This document shows positions 42,564 to 53,372 of a DNA stretch of 64,000 nucleotides, piece by piece. The stretch spans positions 1 through 64,000 of the forward strand of contig NZ_JAHLME010000006.1 in NCBI RefSeq assembly GCF_018919395.1. The letters run 5' to 3'. This DNA is from Geomonas azotofigens (lineage in GTDB: Bacteria > Desulfobacterota > Desulfuromonadia > Geobacterales > Geobacteraceae). The notes beneath the pieces were generated by a model, which did no database searches, was not told the DNA's origin, and was given only the letters and a program-made list of their open reading frames with translations. Within the stretch, counting starts at the first letter, position 1. Each line of letters starts with the position of its first letter. Made by a program: the position numbers and the translations under genes.

Positions 42564-43529
42564 TCACTGCCCCCTTTTCATGCCGGTGCTGTACTTGAGG
42601 GCGGTGTTCGCCTTCAGGTTGAGCATCTTCGGCCAGCCGAGTTTCTCGAGGTAGCCCAGATGGTCCAGGCCGTGGATCCATTCCTTGGCGAAGTCGTCGA
42701 ACCCTTCCTGGGTCCTGGTCCTGCCGTAGAAATCCTTGAGGAAGGCGCCGTCGACGTCATAGCGGCCGAACATGCCGGTGGGGTGGGCGCCGAAGGGGAC
42801 TTCGAGGATGTGATCGACCTCGAAGCTGGTGATGGTGTTCTGGTCGCTTTCGCGCCTGAGGTACTCTTCCGGGACGATCTCTTCCGCCATGACGATGGTG
42901 ACGTCGGCCGCCCTGGCAACTTCCGGGTCGGAGTAGAACTGGCCGTTCACCCGCACCGTCCCCTCCTCCCCCACCTGCTGGACGCAGAGGATGGCGACGT
43001 CCACCTTGGCGGCGGGGACCATCACCTGGGCGCCGGCGCCGAAGAAGGGGTCCTCGGTGAAGCGGTACTTGTGTCGCGGGATGCGCCGGCCATCGCGGAG
43101 CCCGGCGTTGCCCAGCGTGTCGTAGGCGGGGTTGTGGATGTCGGTGCCGAGCGAGGTCTGGGTAACGGCGTAGGGGGCGCCCGAGGCGGCCGCGCTGAAG
43201 CGGAACAGCATCTCCGCGTGGCTGTAGTCCTCGACCAGGATCTCCTTGTTGCCGACCTTCCTGGAGAGGTTGGCGCCGTACTTGCCGTAGAGTTCGTGGC
43301 CGACCCAGCACGATTCCCAGATGTCGACGCACCCCGCGCCGACCAGGAACTCGGTCTGCGGTCCGCCGTTCACCTCGATGAGGTGGAGCCCCTTTTTCCT
43401 TTGCCGGATCAGCTCGTAGACCAGCGCGAAGGGGCGCCGCCAGATGGTGAAGCCGGAAAAGGTCAGGCTGGAGCCGTTTGTCACGATCTCGGCCGCCTGC
43501 TGCAACGTGATCCGCTTGCCGCTACTCAT
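42564..43529 (-). CDS. Class I CoA-transferase, alpha subunit (glutaconate/IpdA-like)
   Basis: 321 residues from the ATG that follows AAGGAGGG; the frame is open further up but that part is repeat-derived. TLQQAAEIVTNGSSLTFSGF, then EVNGGPQTEFLVGAGCVDIW and a C-terminal GRTRTQEGFDDFAKEWI match the alpha subunits of GctA/IpdA-type transferases. Forms a heteromer with the product of the next gene. The gap of 276 bp to the upstream acyl-CoA dehydrogenase gene carries GC-rich and palindromic repeats, so it may have its own promoter. Confidence 0.85.
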   Translation of the reverse strand: MSSGKRITLQQAAEIVTNGSSLTFSGFTIWRRPFALVYELIRQRKKGLHLIEVNGGPQTEFLVGAGCVDIWESCWVGHELYGKYGANLSRKVGNKEILVEDYSHAEMLFRFSAAASGAPYAVTQTSLGTDIHNPAYDTLGNAGLRDGRRIPRHKYRFTEDPFFGAGAQVMVPAAKVDVAILCVQQVGEEGTVRVNGQFYSDPEVARAADVTIVMAEEIVPEEYLRRESDQNTITSFEVDHILEVPFGAHPTGMFGRYDVDGAFLKDFYGRTRTQEGFDDFAKEWIHGLDHLGYLEKLGWPKMLNLKANTALKYSTGMKRGQ

Positions 43530-43705
43530 GCGTCCCTCCTTGAACTGTGACCATCTACCCTCCCCTTGCGGGAGGACTACGCTTCGTGGCTGCCCCCCCG
43601 CCCCGGAGGACGAGGGGTAAACATTTTTTGCCCCTACGGCCAATGCACCTAACTTCATCGCACCTCCGCCTCGCTTGCCAAGGCCGGGGCGGGGCAGCGG
43701 CGGCT

Positions 43706-43725
43706 GGGCGAATAATTATTCGCCC
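43706..43725. repeat. Dispersed perfect palindrome, copy 2
   Basis: GGGCGAATAATTATTCGCCC is a perfect 20-nt palindrome followed by CCTACAGG. Copy 1 at 21498-21517 is inverted relative to this one and has one mismatch. It lies in the gap between the acyl-CoA dehydrogenase and CoA-transferase genes. Confidence 0.85.
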
Positions 43726-43805
43726 CTACAGGACGTACGAGTGACGCGGCGTGCAAGGAAACCCTCATCCCTGCCCCCTGGGAGATGGACTATCAGGCAG
43801 CCTTG

Positions 43806-44963
43806 CTAGCTGATGTTTTTCAGGATCTCCCGGGCGATGATGACCCGCTGGATTTCGCTGGTCCCCTCGTAGATGGAGGTGATCCTGACGTCGCGGGCGT
43901 AGCGCTCGACCGGGAAGTCGGCGGTGTAGCCGTAGCCGCCCAGCATCTGGACCGCGTTGTAGCAGGCGCGGTTGGCGGCCTCGGTGGCGTAGAGCTTGGC
44001 CATGGACGCCTCCTTGGCGAAGGGGCGGCCGCTCTCCTTGCGGAAGGCGGCATTCATGAGCAACAGGCGCGCCGCCTCCAGTTCGGTGTAGCTGTCCGCG
44101 ATCTTCCACTGGATGGCCTGGAAGCTGCTGATTTTCTGCCCGAACTGCACCCGTTCGGTGCTGTACCTGGTGGCGTAGTCCATGGCCGCAAGGCCGACCC
44201 CGAGCGCCAGGGAGCCGATGCCGATCCTCCCCCCGCCCAGTTCGGCGACGGCGATGCGGAAGCCGTCGTTCAGCTTCCCCATCAGCGCGTCCTTGGGGAT
44301 ACGGCAGTTGTCGAAGACCAGTTCGTTGGTGGCCGAGGCGTGCTGCCCGGTCTTTTCCTCCTGCTTGCCGATCACGAGCCCCGGCGTCCCCTGCTCCACC
44401 AGGAAGCAGCTGATCCCCTTCCCTTTGGGCGCCTCCCGGTCGGTTACCGCCCAGACCACGAAGACGCCGGCGTAAGGCGCGCTGGTGATGAAGATCTTGG
44501 AGCCGTTCAGCACCCAGCTGTCGCCGTCGAGGACCGCGGTGGTGGTCATGCCGGCGGGGTCCGAACCGGCGCCGGTTTCGGTGAGGGCGAAGCTCCCGGC
44601 GGCGTAGGCGCCGGAGCAGATGCGCGGGATGTACTTCTCCTTTTGCTCCTGCGAGCCGACGGCCTGGATCACCTCGCAGACCATGTTGTTGACCGAGACG
44701 GTCACCGCGGTGGAGGCGCAGGCACGGGCGATTTCGGTCATGGCCACGCTGAAGGCGACCACCCCGGCCTCTGAGCCGCCATACTCGCCCTGCACGTTGA
44801 GGCCCATGAAGCCCAACTCGGCCAGCTTCTTCAGGTTGGCGAGGAACGCCGGGCGGTCTCCCTCCCGGTCCAGCTTGGCCGCGAGCGGCTCCAGTTCGGA
44901 ACGGGCGAAGTTGCGGGCGGTTTCCTGGATCAGCTTCTGCTCTTCGGTAAGTTCGAGAAACAT
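43806..44963 (-). CDS. Acyl-CoA dehydrogenase 2
   Basis: 385 residues, normal for the family. FALTETGAGSDPAGM (flavin loop), GSKIFITSAPYAG, YSTERVQFGQKISSFQAIQW, QMLGGYGYTADFPVERYARD and the catalytic-base stretch IYEGTSEIQRVIIA (Glu). Last gene of the EtfBA-linked series before the CoA-transferase pair; 32 bp after etfA. It feeds electrons to ETF. Chain-length preference unknown; a short or branched acyl-CoA is suggested by the neighbouring IcmF. Confidence 0.9.
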   Translation of the reverse strand: MFLELTEEQKLIQETARNFARSELEPLAAKLDREGDRPAFLANLKKLAELGFMGLNVQGEYGGSEAGVVAFSVAMTEIARACASTAVTVSVNNMVCEVIQAVGSQEQKEKYIPRICSGAYAAGSFALTETGAGSDPAGMTTTAVLDGDSWVLNGSKIFITSAPYAGVFVVWAVTDREAPKGKGISCFLVEQGTPGLVIGKQEEKTGQHASATNELVFDNCRIPKDALMGKLNDGFRIAVAELGGGRIGIGSLALGVGLAAMDYATRYSTERVQFGQKISSFQAIQWKIADSYTELEAARLLLMNAAFRKESGRPFAKEASMAKLYATEAANRACYNAVQMLGGYGYTADFPVERYARDVRITSIYEGTSEIQRVIIAREILKNIS

Positions 44964-44995
44964 CGGTGTCTCCCCTTTGTGAATCGGTTACAGGT

Positions 44996-45913
44996 TCATC
45001 GCGCACACTTGGCCGTGAAAGCGGGGACGAACTGCATCACGTCCGCTACCACCAGGACATCGGCGATCTCGCCGATGGGGGCGTCCTTGTCCTTGTTGAT
45101 GGCCACGATGAAGTCGGCTTTCTTCATTCCCGCCAGGTGCTGGATGGCGCCGCTGATGCCGCAGGCGACGTAGAGCTTGGGGCTCACCGTCTGCCCGGTG
45201 GTGCCGACCTGGTGGCTGTGATCGACCCAGCCGGCGTCGACCACCGGGCGGCTCGCGCCGAGCTCGCCTCCGAGGGCGCTGGCGAGGGCGGCGATGACCG
45301 GGACGTTGTCCTTCTTGCCCACGCCGCGGCCGGCGCTCACGATGACCTCGGCCTTGCTGAGGTCGACCCCTTTCTGCTCGGCGGCCTCGTACCCCACGAA
45401 CTCGATGGCGGAGGCGGTGCCGGAAAGCTCCAATCTTTCCAGTTGCGGCGTCCCCTGCGGCTCGCCGGATGGACTGAAGGCGCCCGCCTGGATGGTAAGC
45501 ACGCAGCGACCGCTTCTGGGGGTCACGGTCCGGCGCAGCTTGGCGTTGCAAGCGTTCACCTCGTAGGCTCCCTCGTTGAGCGCCACGATCTCGGAGACCT
45601 GGCCCGCCTTTAGGGCGACGGCGACGCGCGGCGCGAGGTCCCAGCCGTAGGAGGAGTGGACGAAGACGATGCAGTCCGGGTTCTCCTTCTCGACGGCCTG
45701 CAGCACCAGCTGTTTGTGCAGGTCGGGGTTGTACTCGCCGTATTTGGCGGCATCGGCCAGGTAAAGCTTGCCGGCGTATTTCGGGAGTTCGGTATCACTC
45801 CCCACCAGCAGCATGACGCTGTCGGCGCCAAGGCGGTCGGCGAAGGCCTTCAATTCGTAGGTGGTGTCGAGGAGCTTTCCCTGCCGGTATTCCCCTATCA
45901 GTAACGCTTTCAT
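44996..45913 (-). CDS. etfA: Electron transfer flavoprotein alpha subunit 2
   Basis: 305 residues, standard length, no ferredoxin extension. MKALLIGEYRQGKLLDTTYE at the start; FAD domain with VSAGRGVG, GASRPVVDAGW, HQVGTTGQTVSPKLYVACGI and SGAIQHLAGM. Starts 9 bp after etfB. Partner of the beta subunit at 45923 and probably of both acyl-CoA dehydrogenases and the membrane reductase at 46728. Confidence 0.93.
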   Translation of the reverse strand: MKALLIGEYRQGKLLDTTYELKAFADRLGADSVMLLVGSDTELPKYAGKLYLADAAKYGEYNPDLHKQLVLQAVEKENPDCIVFVHSSYGWDLAPRVAVALKAGQVSEIVALNEGAYEVNACNAKLRRTVTPRSGRCVLTIQAGAFSPSGEPQGTPQLERLELSGTASAIEFVGYEAAEQKGVDLSKAEVIVSAGRGVGKKDNVPVIAALASALGGELGASRPVVDAGWVDHSHQVGTTGQTVSPKLYVACGISGAIQHLAGMKKADFIVAINKDKDAPIGEIADVLVVADVMQFVPAFTAKCAR

Positions 45914-45922
45914 GGTCTCCTC

Positions 45923-46699
45923 CTATCTGAGCACCGCGGTCTTTTCCTTCAGGATCCCCATCAGCCGGTCCACCTGGACGCCGATGTCCCCTTCCAGCAC
46001 CAGGCCGCCACCTTTCTTGGCGGGGGGGTAGATCGCGGCGGTGGCGGTCAGTTCGGCTTCGCCGGAGAGCTCGGCCGGCGTCAGGGAAGCGATCTCCTTC
46101 TTCTTCGCCTTCATGATGTTGGGAAGGGTCGGATAGCGCGGGGTGTTGAGCCCCAGCTGGCAGGTGACCAGCGCCGGGAGCTTCAGCTTGGCAACGCCCT
46201 TGATCCCCCCTTCCAGCTCCCTCTTGACGGTGATGGTGCCGCCGTCATAGCTGAAGCCGACCAGGGTGGTGGCGCAGGAGAGGCCTAAGAGTTCCGCCAC
46301 GATGACGCCGACCTGCGCCGAACCGCGGTCCTGGGACTGCATGCCGGTGAAGATCAGGTCGAACGCCTCCCCCTTGGCGTAGCTCGCGATCATCGAGGCG
46401 ATCTGCCAGGGATCCTTCTGGTAGTACCTGTCGTCCCGGATGTGGACGGCACGGTCCCCCCCCATGGCGAGCGCCTTCTTGATCGCCTCCACCGTCCGCT
46501 CGGGACCGATGGAAAGGACCGTGATCTCGGGCTCGCCGCCCAGTTGTTCCTTGAGCTGTACCGCCTGTTCCACCGCGTATTCGTCGTATTCGTTCATGCG
46601 GAAGGCGAGGTCGCTCTCGTCGTACCAGGTCTTTTCGCCGTTGGGTCTGAACCGGGACTCCATGTCCGGCACCTGTTTGATGCACACCAGTATCTTCAT
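45923..46699 (-). CDS. etfB: Electron transfer flavoprotein beta subunit 2
   Basis: 258 residues from the ATG after GAGGAGGAAG; in-frame codons upstream are ignored. KILVCIKQVPD, SIGPERTVEAIKKALAMGGD and TGMQSQDRGSAQVGVIVAEL. The nucleotide loop (QSQDRGSAQVG) differs from that of EtfB 1 (KQTIDGDTAQVG), so the two ETFs are old paralogues, not a recent duplication. Follows the membrane reductase gene after 28 bp. Confidence 0.93.
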   Translation of the reverse strand: MKILVCIKQVPDMESRFRPNGEKTWYDESDLAFRMNEYDEYAVEQAVQLKEQLGGEPEITVLSIGPERTVEAIKKALAMGGDRAVHIRDDRYYQKDPWQIASMIASYAKGEAFDLIFTGMQSQDRGSAQVGVIVAELLGLSCATTLVGFSYDGGTITVKRELEGGIKGVAKLKLPALVTCQLGLNTPRYPTLPNIMKAKKKEIASLTPAELSGEAELTATAAIYPPAKKGGGLVLEGDIGVQVDRLMGILKEKTAVLR

Positions 46700-46727
46700 A
46701 GCTTCCTCCTCTGGATTCTTTGCGGCG

Positions 46728-48845
46728 TCACGCCGAGACACCTTCCGCGGCCGCCAGCCGCTCCTCTTCCGGCGGCGCCGGCTCGATTCTGCCGGCCACC
46801 TCGGCTAATGCGGTGACGGCGGCCATGCTCAGTTCCGGCCCCGCCTTCCCTATCTCGAGCGGCGTCGCGAGCCGTTCGGCCACCACCTCGGCCAGGTCCC
46901 GCACCGCCAGTTTCCCTTCGCAATCACCGGTCTTGATGCCGTCCTCGAACATGGTCAGGCAGAAGGGACAGTTGGATACGATGAGCGGCGCCCCGGTCGC
47001 CTCGGCCATCTTGACCCGCTGCACGTTGATCCGGCTCCCCAGCTTTTCCTCGGCGAGGATCCGGCCGCCGCCGGCGCCGCAGCAGAAGCTCTCCAGCCCG
47101 GACCTCTGCATCTCGTTGATCCTCCCCCCGGCGACGTGCAGCACGTTGCGCGGTTGCTCCATGATGCCCTGGTAGCGACCAAGGTAGCAGGAGTCGTGGT
47201 AGGTGTAGTCGAACTGGTGCGGAGCGAGGGCGAGTGTCCCTTGCGTGAGCAGCCGGTCGATGAAGACGGTGTAGTGTTCGACTTCCACGTCCAATCCGAG
47301 GTCGCGGTAGTCGCGTCCCAGGGTGTTGAGACAGTGGGGACAGGTGGTGACGATCTTCTTCACGCCGTACCCCTTGATCAGCTCGATGTTCTCCTGGGCC
47401 GTCACCTGGTACAGGTACTCGTTGCCCAGCTTGCGCAGCGGTTCGCCGCAGCAGCGCTCCTCCTTGCCCAGGATGCCGACGCTCACCCCCGCCGCGTCGC
47501 AGATCTTCACGAAGCTCTTGGCCACCTCCTGATTTCTCTTGTCGAAGGAGGCGTAGCACCCCACGAAGTAGAGGATGTCCGCCCCCTCCCCCTCGGAGAG
47601 GTGCCGCACCGGGAGGCCGTCGGACCATTTGCCCCGCTCCGCGTAGGCCATACCGAAGGGGTTGCCGTTCACCTCGACGTTGTTGGCCGCGACCATGACC
47701 TCCTCGCCGGGGAATTCGCCCTGCATGAGCACCAGGTTGCGCCTCATCTCGATGACCTTGTTGACGTGCTCCACCTGCGCCGGGCAGATCTCCTGGCACG
47801 AGCGGCAGGTGGTGCAGGACCAGAGGGCGTCCCGGCCCACCGTCTCGATCAGGTCCGCCTGCGGCGCCGTGCACGCGGTCTCGCCGATCTGCTGCACCAC
47901 CTGCATCGGGGAGAGCGGTTTGTCCGTGTTGAAGGCGGGGCAGCGATCCTGGCACCGTTTGCAGCTGGTGCAGGCATCGGCGTCGAAAATGTCTTTCCAG
48001 GTGAGGTCGGCGACCTTGTCCACCCCGAAATGCTCCACCCCTTCGGCCTCGAGGTCGATGGTGGCGATGCTCCCCTTTGGCCTGAGATCGACGAAGAGGT
48101 AGTTGGCGGGGGTGGTCAGCAGGTGACGGAACTTGGTCCAGGGGATGGCGGCGATGAAACCGGTGACCAGCAGGAAATGGCACCACCACCAGAGCCGGTG
48201 CAGCTCCTTGAGGGACTGGAGGTCGAGCGCGGCGAACTGGCCGGCGACGAAGAGTCCGATCGGCGAGAAGCGGGCCAGGTCCGGGTTCTGACGCAGCTCC
48301 GTGGCGGCCATGCGTACGCCTTCGGCGAAGAAACCGGTGACGATGATGGCGGATAAAAGGCCGTGCATCAGGTAGTCGTCGCGGGTGATCTTGAGCCCCT
48401 CCGGCCGTGCCACGAAGCGCCTGAGCGCCAGGCCGAACAGGGTGACCAGCGCGGCCAGGCCAGCGAGGTCCAGCACCAGCGAGTAGGCCTTGTAGAAGCC
48501 GCCGGTGAGAATCCTGACGCCGAAGAGCGGCTGCGAGACGTCGGCCTGGGCCATGACCAGGAGGGTCCCGATGAAGAGGACGACGAAGCCCCAGAAGAAC
48601 AGCGCATGCGGAATCCCGGGGCCGGCGACGCGCAGCACCCTGATCTGGCCGAACAGGTTGGTGGCCATCAGCATGATCCGCTCGCGCAGGTTGTCCAGGC
48701 GGTTGAGGGGTTTCCCCTGCCGGTAGACCTCGATCCGCTTCCAGCACCCGTAGGCGCAGGCGGCGAAGGCGAGCAGCGTGAGCAGGTACATCGGGAGCAC
48801 CACGCCGTGCCCTACGTTCCAATAGATTTCCCTGGTAGCTTCCAT
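46728..48845 (-). CDS. Membrane Fe-S ETF:(methyl)menaquinone oxidoreductase-type protein 2
   Basis: 705 residues. N-terminal membrane region (1-260) with about six helices (VLPMYLLTLLAFAACAYGCW, ALFFWGFVVLFIGTLLVMAQ, LWWWCHFLLVTGFIAAIPW), two [4Fe-4S] motifs CTSCKRCQDRCP and CTTCRSCQEICP, and two CCG domains (GKEERCCGEPLRKLGNEY; FCCGAGGGRILAEEKLG). Same architecture as the protein at 37328-39328 but clearly diverged. Embedded between an acyl-CoA dehydrogenase and etfBA, which makes the ETF-to-quinone role very likely. Acts at the cytoplasmic membrane. Confidence 0.88.
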   Translation of the reverse strand: MEATREIYWNVGHGVVLPMYLLTLLAFAACAYGCWKRIEVYRQGKPLNRLDNLRERIMLMATNLFGQIRVLRVAGPGIPHALFFWGFVVLFIGTLLVMAQADVSQPLFGVRILTGGFYKAYSLVLDLAGLAALVTLFGLALRRFVARPEGLKITRDDYLMHGLLSAIIVTGFFAEGVRMAATELRQNPDLARFSPIGLFVAGQFAALDLQSLKELHRLWWWCHFLLVTGFIAAIPWTKFRHLLTTPANYLFVDLRPKGSIATIDLEAEGVEHFGVDKVADLTWKDIFDADACTSCKRCQDRCPAFNTDKPLSPMQVVQQIGETACTAPQADLIETVGRDALWSCTTCRSCQEICPAQVEHVNKVIEMRRNLVLMQGEFPGEEVMVAANNVEVNGNPFGMAYAERGKWSDGLPVRHLSEGEGADILYFVGCYASFDKRNQEVAKSFVKICDAAGVSVGILGKEERCCGEPLRKLGNEYLYQVTAQENIELIKGYGVKKIVTTCPHCLNTLGRDYRDLGLDVEVEHYTVFIDRLLTQGTLALAPHQFDYTYHDSCYLGRYQGIMEQPRNVLHVAGGRINEMQRSGLESFCCGAGGGRILAEEKLGSRINVQRVKMAEATGAPLIVSNCPFCLTMFEDGIKTGDCEGKLAVRDLAEVVAERLATPLEIGKAGPELSMAAVTALAEVAGRIEPAPPEEERLAAAEGVSA

Positions 48846-48905
48846 GACTCACTCCTGCGTGTTGACTGATGCGGATTGCGCCGCTGCCAGCTTCCCCCCT
48901 CCCCG

Positions 48906-48926
48906 CCTCCCCCCTCCGGGGGGAGG
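48906..48926. repeat. GC-rich intercistronic hairpin
   Basis: CCTCCCCCC and GGGGGGAGG pair perfectly around a TCC loop in the 91-bp gap between two genes of the operon. No T run. One of a family of C-rich/G-rich hairpins in this region (see 55127-55160 and 59151-59240). Confidence 0.75.
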
Positions 48927-48936
48927 AGTGAAGGCC

Positions 48937-50076
<1,140 letters not shown>

Positions 50077-50128
50077 TGCATCCTCCTGTTATGTGTGCCG
50101 GTTAGGGAAATTCGAATGTCTCTATTCC

Positions 50129-50243
50129 CCTCGCCCTCCGGGAGAGGGGCAGGGGTGAGGGCTTCACGAGGCAACTGCTCGGCAGGCAACGGCACCCTCA
50201 CCCGGCCTTCGGCCACCCTCTCCCAAAGGGAGAGGGATTTGGC
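50129..50243. repeat. Compound GC-rich inverted repeat
   Basis: Contains CTCCGGGAGAGG-type and CTCTCCCAAAGGGAGAGG hairpins plus long arms GGGGTGAGGGC and GCACCCTCACCC. Fills the 175-bp gap between crotonase and acyl-CoA dehydrogenase 1 genes. Related in style to the repeats at 48906, 55127 and 59151. Could form mRNA structures that tune relative expression. Confidence 0.7.
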
Positions 50244-50251
50244 GTCGGACG

Positions 50252-51034
50252 CTATTTGCCTCGGAACTGCGCCTTGCGCTTCTCCACGAAGGCGCCCATA
50301 CCTTCCTTCTGGTCCTCGGTGGCGAAGAGGACGCCGAAGAGGGAACTCTCATAGCGGAAGCCGTCTTCCTTGGTCATGTTGAGACCGTTGACGATGGCGT
50401 TCTTGGCGTAGGCGACGCCGAGGCTGCCGTTTTTGGCGATCTCCCGCGCCAGCTCCAGGGCCTTCGCCGCCAGTTCCGCCTGGGCGACCACCTCGTTGAC
50501 GACACCCCAGGCGAGGGCCTTCTGGGCGTTGATCATCCTGCCGCTGTAGACGAGTTCCTTGGCCCGGTTGGGGCCGATGAGACGGGAGAGGTTCTGGGTG
50601 CCGCCGAAACCGGGGATGATCCCTAGGGTGACCTCGGGGAAGCCGAGCTTGGCGTTGTCGGAGGCGTAGATCACGTCGCAGGCGAGGGCCAGCTCCAGAC
50701 CGCCCCCGAGGGCGTAACCGTTGACCGCGGCGATGACGGGCTTGCCCATCTTCTCGATGAAGAGCATGACCCGCTGCCCCTGAAGGGCGAAACGGTGCCC
50801 CTCGAAGGAGTTCATGTCGGCCATTTCCTTGATGTCGGCGCCGGCGACGAACGCCTTTTCTCCCGCTCCGGTGAGGATCACCACCTGCACGGCGGGGTCC
50901 TGCTCCAGGTTGTAGAGGGTGCACTCCAACTCGCCCAGCACCTGGCTGTTCAGCGCGTTCAGGCTCGCCGGCCGGTTCACGGTGACGGTCGCCACTCCCT
51001 CGGCGATATCGCAACGGATGTTCTGGTTTTCCAT
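50252..51034 (-). CDS. Enoyl-CoA hydratase (crotonase)
   Basis: 260 residues. Oxyanion-hole segments AFVAGADIKEM and NGYALGGGLELALACD and both catalytic Glu (in LGGGLELALACD and PEVTLGIIPGFGGTQ), so an active hydratase is expected. Hydrates crotonyl-CoA to 3-hydroxybutyryl-CoA in this context. Starts 18 bp after the 3-hydroxyacyl-CoA dehydrogenase stop. Confidence 0.93.
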   Translation of the reverse strand: MENQNIRCDIAEGVATVTVNRPASLNALNSQVLGELECTLYNLEQDPAVQVVILTGAGEKAFVAGADIKEMADMNSFEGHRFALQGQRVMLFIEKMGKPVIAAVNGYALGGGLELALACDVIYASDNAKLGFPEVTLGIIPGFGGTQNLSRLIGPNRAKELVYSGRMINAQKALAWGVVNEVVAQAELAAKALELAREIAKNGSLGVAYAKNAIVNGLNMTKEDGFRYESSLFGVLFATEDQKEGMGAFVEKRKAQFRGK

Positions 51035-51052
51035 GATGATCGCTCCCCAGGC

Positions 51053-51904
<852 letters not shown>

Positions 51905-51943
51905 GTCAGCCTCCTATCAAAACGTGGATTCTTTACGTGCGGG

Positions 51944-53119
51944 TCAGACCCTTTCGAATACTACCGCGACCGCCTCGCCTCCGCCGATGCAAAGGGTGGC
52001 GAGCCCGTAGCGTGCCTGGCGCCGGTGCAGTTCGCGCACGAGCGTCGCGGTCAGCCTGCCGCCGCTGGCGCCGATGGGATGGCCGATGGCGCAGGCGCCG
52101 CCGTTGACATTCACTTTGTCCGGGTCCAGGCCAAGTTCTTTGATGGCGATCATGGCGACAATGGCGAAGGCTTCGTTCACCTCGAAAAGGTCGATGTCTT
52201 TCGGCTTCAGCCCCGCCTTGGCGCAGGCGACCTCGATGGCCCCGACGGGTGCTTCGGTGTAGCGCTCGGGATGGAGGCTGCAGGTGGCATGGGCGACGAT
52301 GCGCGCCCGTGGCTTCAGGTTCAGGCGCTTCACCGCGTCGGCGCCGGCCAGCAGGGAAAACGCCGCGCCGTCGTTGATGGTGGAGGCGTTGGCGGCGGTG
52401 ATGGTGCCGTCCTTTCTGAAGACCGGCTTGAGGGCGGTGAGCTTGCCGAAGTCGACCTTGAAAGGCTCCTCGTCCTCCTCGACCGTCACCTCGCCGCCGC
52501 GTCCCTTTTTCAGCACCGGCACGATCTCGTCCTTGAAGATGCCGCCGCGAACCGCCTCCTGCGCCCGGGTGTAGGAGCGTACGGTGAACTGGTCCTGGGC
52601 CTCGCGCGAGAGGGCGTGCCGCGCGGCCGCCTCTTCGGCGATGTCGCCCATGTGACGCCCCGAGTACGGGTCCTGCAGGCCGTCGTAGATCATGAGGTCG
52701 GTGAGTTCACCATGCCCCATGCGGTAGCCGTAGCGCGCTTTTTTCAGGATGAAGGGGGCAAGCGACATGTTCTCCATCCCACCCGCGATGACCACGTCGG
52801 AATCGCCCAGCATGATGGAACCGGCACCGAGCATGATCGACTTCAAGCCGCTGCCGCAGACCTTGTTGATGGTGAGCGCATGCGCGGCGTCGGGAATGCC
52901 GGCGTAGCGCATGGCCTGCCGGGCGGGAGCCTGCCCCACCCCGGCGCTGAGAACCTGGCCGGCGATGACCTCGTCGACTTGGGCGGGGTTTAGGTCGGCA
53001 CGCTCCAGGAGCGCCTTGATCACGGTCCCCCCCAGCACGGGCGCCTCAACGTCGGACAACGAGCCGCCAAAGGAGCCGAACGGGGTTCTCAGCGATTCCA
53101 CTATGAAGACGTCTTGCAT
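51944..53119 (-). CDS. Acetyl-CoA acetyltransferase (thiolase)
   Basis: 391 residues, full length. Nucleophile Cys in NKVCGSGLKSIMLG, NEAFAIVAMIAI, GGACAIGHPIGASG (His) and second Cys in TLCIGGGEAVA. Cleaves acetoacetyl-CoA to two acetyl-CoA. First gene of the long catabolic block; AGGGAAACG precedes the ATG and a candidate operator lies 45-62 bp upstream. Confidence 0.94.
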   Translation of the reverse strand: MQDVFIVESLRTPFGSFGGSLSDVEAPVLGGTVIKALLERADLNPAQVDEVIAGQVLSAGVGQAPARQAMRYAGIPDAAHALTINKVCGSGLKSIMLGAGSIMLGDSDVVIAGGMENMSLAPFILKKARYGYRMGHGELTDLMIYDGLQDPYSGRHMGDIAEEAAARHALSREAQDQFTVRSYTRAQEAVRGGIFKDEIVPVLKKGRGGEVTVEEDEEPFKVDFGKLTALKPVFRKDGTITAANASTINDGAAFSLLAGADAVKRLNLKPRARIVAHATCSLHPERYTEAPVGAIEVACAKAGLKPKDIDLFEVNEAFAIVAMIAIKELGLDPDKVNVNGGACAIGHPIGASGGRLTATLVRELHRRQARYGLATLCIGGGEAVAVVFERV

Positions 53120-53163
53120 CGTTTCCCTCCCGGTGTTGATGTGTTGGTTAGAACTTTATCTGT

Positions 53164-53181
53164 CGTTTACGTTAAAGTCAA
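53164..53181. promoter_or_regulatory. Candidate operator before the thiolase operon
   Basis: CGTTTACGTTAAAGTCAA shares CGTTTACGT with the element 13 bp before etfB (41654-41668). It is where a promoter-proximal operator for the minus-strand operon would be expected. Confidence 0.4.
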
Positions 53182-53313
53182 GCAAAAGTATAACAAGAGT
53201 TTAAATACGAGAATTTATTGTACCACCGGCGCCGACCCGCCGCAGCGCGATCAAAGACAGGCACCACTTTCCGCGCCACAACCAACCGAAATACAACGAT
53301 AAAATTTATTCAG

Positions 53314-53344
53314 CCACAAAAAAGGGGCTCGAATCAGCGAGCCC
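53314..53344 (-). terminator. Rho-independent terminator of the nitroreductase/peptidase genes
   Basis: Stem AGGGGCTCG/CGAGCCCCT with a 6-nt loop. On the minus strand it is followed by T7. It lies 29 bp beyond the M24 peptidase stop and cleanly separates this unit from the thiolase operon. Confidence 0.88.
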
Positions 53345-53372
53345 CTCGGTAAAACAAAAATTGTTTTTAGCA

